DNA from: Betaproteobacteria bacterium | Lineage (GTDB): Bacteria > Pseudomonadota > Gammaproteobacteria > Burkholderiales > Burkholderiaceae_C | DNA: 64,000 bases | Assembly (NCBI GenBank): GCA_016704535.1 | Contig: JADIZZ010000019.1 | Span: 1 to 64,000 of the forward strand | Reading direction: 5' to 3' | In this document: piece after piece, positions 43,107 through 51,656 of the stretch | Layout: every line of letters begins with the position of its first letter | How positions within the stretch are numbered: position 1 is the stretch's first letter | Made by a program: the position numbers and the translations under genes | The notes under the pieces: model-generated | Told to the model about the DNA's origin: nothing | What the model saw: only the letters and a program-made list of their open reading frames with translations | Database searches by the model: none

Positions 43107-43247
43107 CTGCATCCGGTTCACGCGGCCGAGGAACTCGGCGACGAAGGGATGGCCGGGCTGGCGGTAGAGGTCTTCGCCTCGGCCGACCTGCACGATGTGC
43201 CCAGCCTGCATGACGGCCAGCCGGTCGGCAATTGCCAGAAGTTTCAT
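43107..43247 (-). pseudogene. ABC transporter ATPase, C-terminal fragment
   Basis: The minus-strand frame reads LAIADRLAVMQAGHIVQVGR then GEDLYRQPGHPFVAEFLGRV. This is the segment after the switch histidine of an iron/phosphonate/spermidine-type ABC ATPase (FbpC/PotA-like). Walker A, signature and Walker B are absent, and the plus-strand membrane-protein gene begins 38 bp upstream. The frame continues to 42876 without homology. A relic. Confidence 0.65.
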
Positions 43248-43284
43248 ACCTCTGCAAACGTCGTCCGGTTAAGCTCGTCTCCCG

Positions 43285-44103
43285 ATGTCATCATTTCGCC
43301 ACAGAATTGCGCTAGGGATCGCCGGAGCAGACGCCAAGGTGCTGTCGTGGTGGCGGGCTTTGTGCACGCTTTCCGTGCTGAACGTATGCCTGTGGGTGGC
43401 CGTCTGGCACTTCGGGCCTGTCAGCGGTGTCCACGGGGGTTTGCAGCTCGTGTTGTCGGGCATCTACGTGTTGGTGTGCGCCTACCGCTCGGTGCTTCCC
43501 CGGGTGGACCTTGAACGGCTCGTCATCGTGGACACGCGTCTGTCCAGCATCTTCCTGGGCCGCACCGCAGCCACGGTCGCCGAGATCTGCTTCGCGATTC
43601 AACTGGGGCTGCTGGTCCATCAGCTGGGCGCGCATGCCGGCGTGCCGTGGGTACAGAGCGCCGCCTGGGCAATCCCGGTGTTCATGGTGGTGGCACAGGG
43701 CTTCTGCTGGCACAGCGTGCTGACGCTGAATCACATCACCCAGGCCGTCGAGTCCATGCTCTGGGCGGCAGGCTTTTCCTGGATGGCGGCGCTGCTGGGC
43801 GTCATCGCCCTCGACAGCAGTGGCTGGGTCAACTCGTTGGCGATCTTCGGAGCTTTCTGCTCGATGGCCTTCGTCGCTTATGTCCTGGGGGTGGACGCGC
43901 CGATGTACTGGCGTCGCTACCGGCGCGCGCGCGCGCGCGGGCAGAGCTACATGCGCCTGGACATGGGCGCGCAAGACGCCTGGCACCGCCGCGTGCACAG
44001 CGGCAACTGGGCCGCGTGGAAGGCCGATGCGCTCTGGCTGACGCCTTACTTCAGCTTCGGCGTCTGGGTCAGCATCGCAATGGTGTGCGTTCCCGGCGCC
44101 TGA
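43285..44103 (+). CDS. seven-helix membrane protein, unknown function
   Basis: A 272-residue membrane protein with about seven hydrophobic segments (LCTLSVLNVCLWVAVWHF, LQLVLSGIYVLVCAY, ATVAEICFAIQLGLLVHQL, AWAIPVFMVVAQGFCWHSVL, MLWAAGFSWMAALLGVIAL, SLAIFGAFCSMAFVAYVLGV, TPYFSFGVWVSIAMV). Conserved-looking polar residues lie in helices (E in the third, W/H in QGFCWHS). A cytosolic loop with RRYRRARARGQSY is encoded by an alternating CG tract (about 43921-43940). No family is recognised. No neighbour suggests a role. Confidence 0.75.
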   Translation: MSSFRHRIALGIAGADAKVLSWWRALCTLSVLNVCLWVAVWHFGPVSGVHGGLQLVLSGIYVLVCAYRSVLPRVDLERLVIVDTRLSSIFLGRTAATVAEICFAIQLGLLVHQLGAHAGVPWVQSAAWAIPVFMVVAQGFCWHSVLTLNHITQAVESMLWAAGFSWMAALLGVIALDSSGWVNSLAIFGAFCSMAFVAYVLGVDAPMYWRRYRRARARGQSYMRLDMGAQDAWHRRVHSGNWAAWKADALWLTPYFSFGVWVSIAMVCVPGA

Positions 44104-44349
44104 GGACCTCCAAGGCACGAGCCTGCAATGGCGCGAGCGCCCTTTGACCTCGCGGCGTGCTCATGTGCCGTTCATCGAGGCCGTGGTGCCCGGCTCGGAT
44201 TGCAGCCGGCTGCTGCCGCTGTAGCGCGGCGGGCGGGCTCGCCGACGCGCTGCCAGCCTGCCTGGGTCCCGGTGCTGTCCACTGGCCTGCCGGGCTCGTG
44301 GACTGCCCGATAACCTGGCCGGCGCGCTTTCAAGTCAACACCCGGCCAA

Positions 44350-44550
44350 GTGATGACCACCACCCCGGTGTCAGACACCGGCGCACGCTCGCCAGCGGCC
44401 ACCGCGCGACACGCCTTGTTCGACGCCCAGTGGGCCGACAACATGCAGCGCTACCCCGAGTGGGCCGCGGATCACGCACTGCTGCAGGCCAGCAACAGAC
44501 AGTCGGACTTTCATGACGACACCAGAAGTCAGGAGCGGCGTCAAATGTAG
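44350..44550 (+). pseudogene. DUF885-like protein, N-terminal fragment
   Basis: A short frame reads ATARHALFDAQWADNMQRYPEW, like the start of DUF885-family exported peptidase-like proteins (LFDxxWxxxxxxYPEWAT). Homology ends at once (AADHALLQASNRQ), and there is no signal peptide or body. It looks like a broken leftover. Confidence 0.4.
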
Positions 44551-44779
44551 CGGCCGCTTGCCTGTGCTCAACGGCGATCGCGCTGTCAGGTCCGCGGCCA
44601 CGTCACTGCCCAGCCGCGTAAACGGCTCGAAGTACGGACTCTTCTCGCCTTCAGCGGCAAGCTGGCGCGGCTGATCGACGACTGGGTGGCCGAAGAAGCG
44701 AAGCGACGCTGAGGACGAACTGGCCCTACGCGGACTGGCTACCGACAGCGGTGACCAGGCCCGAGCTGTCGCCGCAGGG
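44551..44779. other. gene-poor scar region
   Basis: No intact gene. A plus-strand stretch ending at a TGA near 44712 reads LLAFSGKLARLIDDWVAEEA, which looks like the end of a coding region whose body is gone. Confidence 0.35.
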
Positions 44780-45193
44780 CTACTGCTTGACCATCTCGTA
44801 GCCGCCGCTCTTGTTGGTCTTGAGATTCTGCCAGCTCACCTTGGCGTTCTTGCCGCTGGCATCGACTTGCATGCGCATCGTGAGCCAGGCCTTGCCGTCC
44901 TTCTTGTTGGTTTCCACCAGCGTGTGTTTGTCAGGCATGCTGACCGAGACCGTATCGACGACCTTGTCGCCCTTGACCGGTGCGTCGCTGCCATCGAGCT
45001 TGGCGGTGTAACCGACCCCGGTGCTGGCCGTCATGGTGACACGGTCGCCCTCGGTCTTGAAGGTGACGATCTCGTCGGAATCTTTGGATTTCCAGCGCCC
45101 GTCGATGGCCGACTGTGCAGCGGCCAGCATCGGCAGCGAGGTGAGGCCGGCGAGCAATGCAGCTGCCGCCCATCTCAGAATTCGCGCGGCCAT
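44780..45193 (-). CDS. small exported lipocalin-like protein, unknown function
   Basis: A 137-residue exported protein. Signal peptide MAARILRWAAAALLAGLTSLP with cleavage near AAAQ-SA. The mature part begins IDGRWKSKDSDEIVTFKTEG and continues in short alternating beta strands with charged turns (VTMTASTGVGYTAKLDG, HTLVETNKKDGKAWLTMRMQ, NAKVSWQNLKTNKSGG), suggesting a small beta-barrel. No family is recognised. The start at 45193 is preferred over 45211 because the signal begins there. The next gene upstream on this strand ends 33 bp before it and may be in the same transcript. Confidence 0.65.
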   Translation of the reverse strand: MAARILRWAAAALLAGLTSLPMLAAAQSAIDGRWKSKDSDEIVTFKTEGDRVTMTASTGVGYTAKLDGSDAPVKGDKVVDTVSVSMPDKHTLVETNKKDGKAWLTMRMQVDASGKNAKVSWQNLKTNKSGGYEMVKQ

Positions 45194-45226
45194 GCGTCTG
45201 CCAGGCATCAAAGGCGCCGGCCGGCC

Positions 45227-45454
45227 TCAGTCCAGGGACTGGTAGGCGCTCACGAGGCTGAATTCAGGGGCGTGATCCAGGGTCAGCCGAACCCGTTGCC
45301 CAGGCTGGATGCTGTGCAGACCCCGGCCCTGCGTGCTCTTCGTCACCGCCCAGGAAACTTCCTGGTCGTCGACGAAGTAGGCGATTCCGAAGCCCGGGAG
45401 TACCTCCAAGGCAGTGGCCGTGACGGTGGATGGCAGCGGGCGTGCGGGTGTCAT
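45227..45454 (-). CDS. small OB-fold/cold-shock-like protein
   Basis: A 75-residue protein. ALEVLPGFGIAYFVDDQEVS, WAVTKSTQGRGLHSIQPGQR and VRLTLDHAPEFSLVSAYQ follow the strand order of cold-shock-type OB folds (GFG near the start, PGQRV near the end), but the RNP1/RNP2 aromatics are only partly present. Nucleic-acid binding is possible, not shown. The start at 45454 has AAGGA just upstream and GGGAG further; the longer frame to 45496 lacks a Shine-Dalgarno. Confidence 0.6.
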   Translation of the reverse strand: MTPARPLPSTVTATALEVLPGFGIAYFVDDQEVSWAVTKSTQGRGLHSIQPGQRVRLTLDHAPEFSLVSAYQSLD

Positions 45455-45595
45455 TCCTTGCTCCCTGATCAGAAGAGTCCGATGATAACGGACCACTGGA
45501 AGTGGTGAGGACGGCTCAGGTTCACCGGGCCGTTACCGATAAAGCTCATGGCGAGGTGTGCTCAACACCACCTGTCCGCCCAGGAGCAAACTGAC

Positions 45596-47410
45596 TTGAA
45601 TCAGCCCGCCACCACCGCGGCCCTGGCCGCGATGAGACGAAGTGTTCATGACGCCGTGAGGATGCAGACGGTCGGCCAGATCCTGGCCCGCAAGGCCCTG
45701 CAGGCACACTACCAGCCCATCGTTCAACTCAAGAACGGGGACGTCATGGGTCACGAAAGCCTGATTCGGGGCCCTGCCGATTCGGCACTGCGTGCGCCCG
45801 ATGCACTGTTCCAGGCTGCACGCGCCGAAAACCTGACGGTCGAACTGGAGGAGGCCTGTCTGCGCCAGGGCCTTCGTTCGTGGGTCGCCCAGGCTCCGGG
45901 TACGCGGCTGTTCCTCAATCTGAGCGCCAGCACCCTCGTCGACATGGTGAACCGGATGTCGTTGTCGGGCGTCCTGCAGGCGCTCGACGCCGCCGAGGTC
46001 TCGCCTGCGGCATTGGTGATCGAGGTCACCGAACACGAACACATCGCCGACCTGCCCAGACTGATCGAGGTGGCGTCTGCCCTGCGCAGCCAGGGCCTGC
46101 GCTTTGCGCTGGACGACTTCGGCGATGGCCGTTCCAGCCTGCGGCTGTGGGCCGAACTGCGACCGGAGATCGTGAAGATCGACAAGTACTTCATCCACGG
46201 GATGCAGGACCAGGCCGTCAAGGTGCAGACGCTGAAGGGCCTGACACGGTTCGCGGAAACCTTCGGCACTGTGCTCGTGGCCGAGGGCATCGAGACCGAG
46301 GCCGAACTGCAGGTCGTTCGCGATCTCGGGATCGAACTCGGCCAGGGGTACTTCCTCGGTCGTCCGGACGCGGTGCCCGCCACGGCGGTGCTGCCCAGGG
46401 CGCAGGAGGTCATCGCCAGCGCAGTGATTGCCGTCCTGCCCGAAATGACCCGGGCCGCCAGCGCGGACTTCACGGTCGAGCGTCTGGCGATCAAGGTTTC
46501 GACGCTGGGCCCCGCGGCGTTGATGGACGACGTGGCCAAGGCCTTTGCCGATGATTCGACCCTGCGCGCGCTGGCCCTGGTGGACGGCGGGCGACCGGTC
46601 GGGCTGCTGAACAGGCAGGCCTTCGTCGACCGCTACGCACGACCCTATTTCAAGGAGCTGTATGGACGCAAGACCGCACTCTCGTTTGCCAACACGACGC
46701 CCTTGATCCTGGACAAGCACACGGGGCTCGATGCGATGACCGCCGTTCTGACCTCGTCGGACCAGCGCTACTTGACAGAGGGGTTCATCGTCACGGAAAG
46801 CGGCCGCTTCCTGGGCCTGGGCACCGGCGAACAGCTCGTGCGGGTCGTGACCGAGGCCCGCATCGAGGCCGCGCGCCACGCCAATCCGCTGACCTTCCTG
46901 CCCGGCAACGTGCCGATCAGTCAGCACATCGCCCGCTTGCTGGCCAGCGGCGGCGAGTTCGTCGCCTGCTACGGCGACCTCAACGACTTCAAACCCTACA
47001 ACGATCTCTACGGTTACTGGCGTGGCGACGAGATGATTCGTCTGGTGGCGCGCACGCTGGTGTCGCACTGCGACCCCCGCCGCGACTTCGTCGGGCACGT
47101 GGGTGGCGACGACTTCGTCGTGCTGTTCCAGAGCGATGACTGGCTCGACCGCTGCGAGCGCATCGTCGCGGCCTTCAACGACGCGGCGCTGTCGCTGTTC
47201 GACGACGATGCGCTGGCCAACGGCGGTATCGAGGCCGAGGATCGGCATGGGGTCCGACGTTTCTTCAAGTGCACCACGCTCTCGATCGGAGCCGTCCCAG
47301 TGCGCCCCGGGGCCTTCACCCGGCCCGAGCAGGTGGCCTCGGCTGCGGCGGCGGCCAAGCACAGGGCCAAGCTCTCCAGCATCGGACTGGCGATCGAAGG
47401 CAGCCCCTAG
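45596..47410 (+). CDS. EAL-CBS-GGDEF cyclic-di-GMP protein
   Basis: A 604-residue soluble protein, domain order EAL (about 35-275), a CBS-pair-like sensor (about 290-420) and GGDEF (about 440-600). In EAL the motif reads ESL (GHESLIRGP), with LFLNLSAS, VIEVTEHEHI, LDDFGDGRSSLRLWA, VKIDKYFI and VAEGIET; the catalytic Glu and metal ligands look intact. GGDEF reads GGDDF (HVGGDDFVVL) with DLNDFKPYNDLYGYWRGDE; no canonical inhibitory site. It may hydrolyse cyclic di-GMP under nucleotide control via the CBS pair. The start at the TTG 45596 is supported by AGGAG 9 nt upstream; the ATG at 45548 lacks one. Confidence 0.88.
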   Translation: MNQPATTAALAAMRRSVHDAVRMQTVGQILARKALQAHYQPIVQLKNGDVMGHESLIRGPADSALRAPDALFQAARAENLTVELEEACLRQGLRSWVAQAPGTRLFLNLSASTLVDMVNRMSLSGVLQALDAAEVSPAALVIEVTEHEHIADLPRLIEVASALRSQGLRFALDDFGDGRSSLRLWAELRPEIVKIDKYFIHGMQDQAVKVQTLKGLTRFAETFGTVLVAEGIETEAELQVVRDLGIELGQGYFLGRPDAVPATAVLPRAQEVIASAVIAVLPEMTRAASADFTVERLAIKVSTLGPAALMDDVAKAFADDSTLRALALVDGGRPVGLLNRQAFVDRYARPYFKELYGRKTALSFANTTPLILDKHTGLDAMTAVLTSSDQRYLTEGFIVTESGRFLGLGTGEQLVRVVTEARIEAARHANPLTFLPGNVPISQHIARLLASGGEFVACYGDLNDFKPYNDLYGYWRGDEMIRLVARTLVSHCDPRRDFVGHVGGDDFVVLFQSDDWLDRCERIVAAFNDAALSLFDDDALANGGIEAEDRHGVRRFFKCTTLSIGAVPVRPGAFTRPEQVASAAAAAKHRAKLSSIGLAIEGSP

Positions 47411-47553
47411 CCAAGACCCGACAGCCGGTCGCCAGGGACCGCAATCTTCGCGATCCTGACGGCTCCTGGCGAACCGGCAGCGGAGTCGCCAGTTCAGCCC
47501 TAGGTGACCTGGCGCACATGGATTCCGGTCACCGAGTGCTATGGTGTTCGGCA

Positions 47554-47832
47554 ATGATGCAGATCGAGCAAGCCACCATGCCACTCCCGAACGCGATGCA
47601 GGCCAATCAAGAGCGGATCGTCGCCAGGCTGGCCTCGGAGTGCGACGTGCCGATAGGCGAAATGGCAACCCTCTATGAACACGAGCGGGCTGAACTTGCC
47701 TTGGGCGCGCACCTCACGAAGTTCCTGCACGTCTTCGCGACGCGCAACGTGCTGGAATTGCTGCGACTGCGCGCTGCGCCTGCTCATCTTGTGCCGGCGA
47801 TCAAGACGCGGCTCGCGCCCCTCGCTGCCTGA
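47554..47832 (+). CDS. DUF3562-like small protein
   Basis: A 92-residue, helical, cytoplasmic protein: NQERIVARLASECDVPIGEM, ATLYEHERAELALGAHLTKF, LHVFATRNVLELLR. The order (A..LA.e..vp..e...lY..E...L..GA....fl.v....nV...LR) matches what I recall of DUF3562 proteins. Function unknown. Start ATG 47554 or the adjacent 47557. Its last 32 bp overlap the convergent dikinase-like gene. Confidence 0.65.
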   Translation: MMQIEQATMPLPNAMQANQERIVARLASECDVPIGEMATLYEHERAELALGAHLTKFLHVFATRNVLELLRLRAAPAHLVPAIKTRLAPLAA

Positions 47833-49438
47833 GCCCTTCCAGCCTGGCGATGAGTGGCTCGGGGTACTCGATCTCGACCTGGGCAGCGCCGGCGTAGAAC
47901 ACCCCTTCGTTGCCATCGAGGGTGATCAGCTCACCCTCGTGCAGGGTGGCGTCGCCGACCTGGATCGTGCGTGCGGTGTCGTCGATCTGCAGTTCGGTGC
48001 AGCCGACGAGACAGACCTTGCCCAGTTGTCGCGCCACCACCGCCGCGTGCGACGTCCGGGCCCCGCGCTGCGTCAGCAGTCCGGTGGCTGTCTCGAGCGC
48101 TGCGATGTCGCTGGTCTCGGCGTCGCGGCGCACCAGCACCACGGCGGCCCCTGCGGCGTGGCGAGCGAGTGCGCGGGCCTCGTCGAAGGCGATCTCGCCG
48201 ACGGCCACACCGCTGCTGGCGGTGGCCGCGCGACCCAGCGGGCTCAGCGCCCTGCCACCTTGCGCGACCACGCATTGGCGTGCAAGCGTCTGGCGATCGA
48301 AACCGGCCGTGCGCTCCAGCGCGAGTTCGACTCCGATCAAGCCCTCGTCGAGCATGTCCAGCGCAATGCGGACAGCCGCCTGCGGGGTGCGCTTGCCGGA
48401 CCGCGTCTGCAGCATGAAGAGCCGGCCGTCCTGCACCGTGAATTCGAAGTCCTGCATGTCGCCGAAGTCGTGTTCGAGATGCTGGGCAGCTTCCGAGAGT
48501 TCGCGCCAGACCTCGGGCAGCACGGCCGCCAGCTCGTCGTGGCCGTGGGCACTGCGGCGGCCCGAGACCACGTCTTCGCCTTGCGCGTTGAAGAGGAAGT
48601 CGACCCACGGCAAGGGCTCGCCGCTGGCCGGGTCGCGCGTGAACCCCACACCGGCGCCAGACTGCCCGCCCCCGTTGCCGAACACCATGCGTTGCACCGT
48701 CACCGCTGTCCCGATGGCGTCGTCGATGTCGTTCAGGCGCCGGTACTCGCGCGCCTTCGGGGATTGCCAGGACGCGAACACCGCATCGATCGCGCCGCCG
48801 AGCTGCTGGGCGGGGACTTGCGGGAAGGGTCGCAACGCGCCGTCCGCGTAGACCTCGAGAAAACGCTGGGTGAGCAGACGCAGATCGGCGAAGTCGAGTT
48901 CACCTTCGTCGCGGTCGCCGAAGAGCGCGGTGGCGGCTTCGTCGAAGCAGGCGGCCGGCAGGCCGGCCACCACCTCGCCATAGGTGGCCACGAGCCGGCG
49001 GTAGGCGTCCCATACCAGCCTCGGGTTGCCCGTCTGGCGCATCAGGCCGCCCACCGTTGCGTCGCACAGGCCGATGTTCAGCAGCGTGTCCATCATGCCC
49101 GGCATCGAGACCGGCGCGCCGGACCGTACGGACAGCAGCAAGGGGCGACGTGCGTCGCCCAGGGCCAGGCCGGTCGAACGCTCCAGTGCGCGCAGGCCCG
49201 CCTGCCAGAGCTCACCGCTGGCCACACCGGCGCGCGCGACGGGATCGCCGCAGTGCCGTGCGCCTATGACGAAGGCCGCCGGAACCGGCAGCGCCAGCTG
49301 CGACATGCGCAGCAGGTTCCAGGCCTTGAAGCCCATGCTCTGCGCCGAGGCGTCGCCTTGCACGGCCAGGTCGCTGCCGCAGCCGATCAGGTAGACCTCG
49401 GGCGGCAGCGGGCCTGGCGCCGTTGGCGGTGTGCTCAT
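47801..49438 (-). CDS. pyruvate phosphate dikinase-like protein lacking the C-terminal barrel
   Basis: A 545-residue protein. The N-terminal ATP-grasp nucleotide-binding domain has LLLSVRSGAPVSMPGMMDTL, GYGEVVAGLP-like ATYGEVVAGLPAACF, AVTVQRMVFGNGGGQSG and FEFTVQDGRLFMLQTRSGKR. The phosphohistidine swivel domain has GLLTQRGARTSHAAVVARQL with the catalytic His, and LITLDGNEGVFYAG. It stops where PPDK (about 870 residues) would start the PEP/pyruvate TIM barrel. It could therefore form phospho-His from ATP but needs another acceptor. The start at 49438 is set by a 4-bp overlap with the upstream gene, so the pair is translationally coupled. Confidence 0.88.
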   Translation of the reverse strand: MSTPPTAPGPLPPEVYLIGCGSDLAVQGDASAQSMGFKAWNLLRMSQLALPVPAAFVIGARHCGDPVARAGVASGELWQAGLRALERSTGLALGDARRPLLLSVRSGAPVSMPGMMDTLLNIGLCDATVGGLMRQTGNPRLVWDAYRRLVATYGEVVAGLPAACFDEAATALFGDRDEGELDFADLRLLTQRFLEVYADGALRPFPQVPAQQLGGAIDAVFASWQSPKAREYRRLNDIDDAIGTAVTVQRMVFGNGGGQSGAGVGFTRDPASGEPLPWVDFLFNAQGEDVVSGRRSAHGHDELAAVLPEVWRELSEAAQHLEHDFGDMQDFEFTVQDGRLFMLQTRSGKRTPQAAVRIALDMLDEGLIGVELALERTAGFDRQTLARQCVVAQGGRALSPLGRAATASSGVAVGEIAFDEARALARHAAGAAVVLVRRDAETSDIAALETATGLLTQRGARTSHAAVVARQLGKVCLVGCTELQIDDTARTIQVGDATLHEGELITLDGNEGVFYAGAAQVEIEYPEPLIARLEGLRQRGARAAS

Positions 49439-51378
49439 CCCCGCACCCCGGCCTTGTCGAAGGCCAGGTCCCGCAGCGCGTAGGCGGCGGCCAGCAGGCG
49501 GTCCGAGGCCAGTTCCAGCGTCGCTGCCAGATCGTTGGCGAGCATCAGCGACGGCGCATCCTGCACCGCACCGAGAATCACGCGCCGCGCGTCGCGCAGC
49601 AGGGCGTCGCATTGCCGCTCGGCCTGCAGCACGCGCCAGGTCGCGGCCAGGAAGGCGTCGTTGTCGGCGGCCTCCGCGTTGCTGCCGAGCGTCCGTGCAA
49701 TGGCCAGTGCCTTGAGGTGGTCCTGCGTCGCCTGCAGAACGGTGGCTGCCAGCCGGGCCAGCACCTTGCGGACGTGGTCGTTCCAGCCTTCGAGATGGTG
49801 ATCGGCCATCAGGCTGATCAGGAACGCGGCCTCCTCGAGCGCATCGGCCACGTCGTCCGACTGCTCGACCAGCCGCGCCACGGGTCGCCAGCGGGGCTGT
49901 TGCTCTGCCTTCTCGCGCGCCTGCATCACCAGGTGGTCGGCCTTTCGCTCCCAGGCCTTCGCACGCGCGCCGAGCTCGGCGGCCGCCTCGCCCGAACGCT
50001 CGACGCCATGGGCCAGGCCGTCGCTGACCGCTTGTGCCAGCGCGTGGCAGTACGACGCGTGTTCGGCCAGCAGGTCGAACTCGTTGGTGCGTTGGCGCAC
50101 GTGCTGGGCCAGGAGCATGCGTGTCTCGTCGGCCACCAGGGCGGCCGGCTGTCCTCGGCGCAAGGCATCGCAGGCCAGCCGCATCACGGCCACCAGGAAG
50201 GCATGCGCGTCGGCGACGCCGATGACCTCGTCCAGCCGGTCGCCGATGCGGAACGCGCCTTCACCGGCCGCCTGCATCGCCGCGAAGACCAGGCGCTCAC
50301 CGCCGACCTGCAGCCAGGCACGATGGCCGATGTCGAGCCTGGCCACTTCGCCCAGAATGGCGATCGCGTCGGCCTTTTCGACAAAGGCTTGCAGGCGCTT
50401 GCGGGCCCGATTCCAGTCGATCAGGAACACGATGCGCGAGCCGATGCCTTCGAGCGCCGTCTCGACCGCGGCATCGTCGGCGCAGTCGAACTGCGCCGTG
50501 GCCACTGAATACGCCGCACCCTGGTTGAGCTCGGCGGTCGTGCGCGACTCCAGCCCCGACCACTGGGCACCGAACGGCGCCAGCAAGGCCTGGAAGAACT
50601 CGAGACGGACACGGTGCAGATCGGAGTACGTCAGCGTGATGGACCGGGCGGCGACCTGGATCACGAGCACGTGGGCATCGTTCGTGCCGATGTCGTTCTG
50701 GATCAGGAGGCGCTCGCCGTCGCGCGTCGCGGCGGTATCCAGCCCCGGGTGGTCGAACTTCAGTACGCTGGTGCGGTTCAGGCCGCGCATGAAGGCGGCC
50801 ACCCGTGGGCGGTCCTGGGCTTGCAGGTCCCACACATTGGCGCCGGCGATGATTTCGCTGGCGAGCTCGCTCGAGAGCTTGTTGATCTTCTTGTGCAGGT
50901 CCATCACCAGCAGGTGCAGGCTGTCGCCCTCGCCGCGGCGGCCGTGGGTGAGCTCGGCGATCTGCTCGTCGGTCAGCCGGTCCTGGGCCAGCGCGACCAG
51001 CCATGCCAGGCGAAGCTGCACGCGGCGGTGCGTTTCGTCGCCGGCCGGCGTCGTCTCCAGCACGGGGCGCACCATGGTCGCGAGGTCGTCTCCGATGCAC
51101 TTGAGCAGCCTGGGCAGGTCCGGGACGTAGAGCTCCTCGTCGACACGTCGCGCGGCGGCTGCGAGGTCATGGAGCCACGCCGTGCCCAGCCCGGCCGCGG
51201 CCATCTCCTTGGCCAGGTCGGGCACGTCGCGACGCGGGTGCGCAGCATGCGACGCGGCCGCCTGCAGGACCGTGAGGTAGACCTTGAGTCGGTCGTTCGC
51301 GGACAGGGCCGCCTTGACCCACGCCGGCAACATCAATCGATGCTGGCCGAGGGAGGCGACCGCTTGGGTCTTTTGCAT
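49435..51378 (-). CDS. large protein with PhoU-like C-terminal region
   Basis: A 647-residue cytoplasmic protein with no membrane segment. Residues about 1-200 are helical (LPAWVKAALSANDRLKVYLT, HLLVMDLHKKINKLSSELAS). The middle (about 200-400) looks alpha/beta (LLIQNDIGTNDAHVLVIQVA, RIVFLIDWNRARKRLQAF). The last 220 residues are long helices with ERKADHLVMQAREKA and LVEQSDDVADALEEAAFLIS, resembling PhoU/DUF47 proteins. It overlaps the dikinase-like gene by 4 bp and is its likely partner, perhaps phosphoacceptor or regulator. The start at 51378 (MQKTQAVASLG) is preferred over 51435. Confidence 0.72.
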   Translation of the reverse strand: MQKTQAVASLGQHRLMLPAWVKAALSANDRLKVYLTVLQAAASHAAHPRRDVPDLAKEMAAAGLGTAWLHDLAAAARRVDEELYVPDLPRLLKCIGDDLATMVRPVLETTPAGDETHRRVQLRLAWLVALAQDRLTDEQIAELTHGRRGEGDSLHLLVMDLHKKINKLSSELASEIIAGANVWDLQAQDRPRVAAFMRGLNRTSVLKFDHPGLDTAATRDGERLLIQNDIGTNDAHVLVIQVAARSITLTYSDLHRVRLEFFQALLAPFGAQWSGLESRTTAELNQGAAYSVATAQFDCADDAAVETALEGIGSRIVFLIDWNRARKRLQAFVEKADAIAILGEVARLDIGHRAWLQVGGERLVFAAMQAAGEGAFRIGDRLDEVIGVADAHAFLVAVMRLACDALRRGQPAALVADETRMLLAQHVRQRTNEFDLLAEHASYCHALAQAVSDGLAHGVERSGEAAAELGARAKAWERKADHLVMQAREKAEQQPRWRPVARLVEQSDDVADALEEAAFLISLMADHHLEGWNDHVRKVLARLAATVLQATQDHLKALAIARTLGSNAEAADNDAFLAATWRVLQAERQCDALLRDARRVILGAVQDAPSLMLANDLAATLELASDRLLAAAYALRDLAFDKAGVRG

Positions 51379-51656
51379 GGGGCTCGAATCAGTGCGCACA
51401 GGCCACCGGGAGAGCGTGGAACCGGCATATGACATCCACGTGACAGCTGCGCAGAATTTCTTCGCTCGAATGACTCAGCACAAGCAAACATCCGCTTTCT
51501 TGCGGCAAGCGATGCCGCAGCGACATGGCGCCCCTGCTCCAGGAACGATGGACGATGGACGCCACGGTGTCACGACTGCGAACGCATACTGCAAGCCCGC
51601 GGCTGCGCTTCGAAAAGTCAAGCGCAATGCCAGGCCGCGCTCACCGGAGATCAAGC

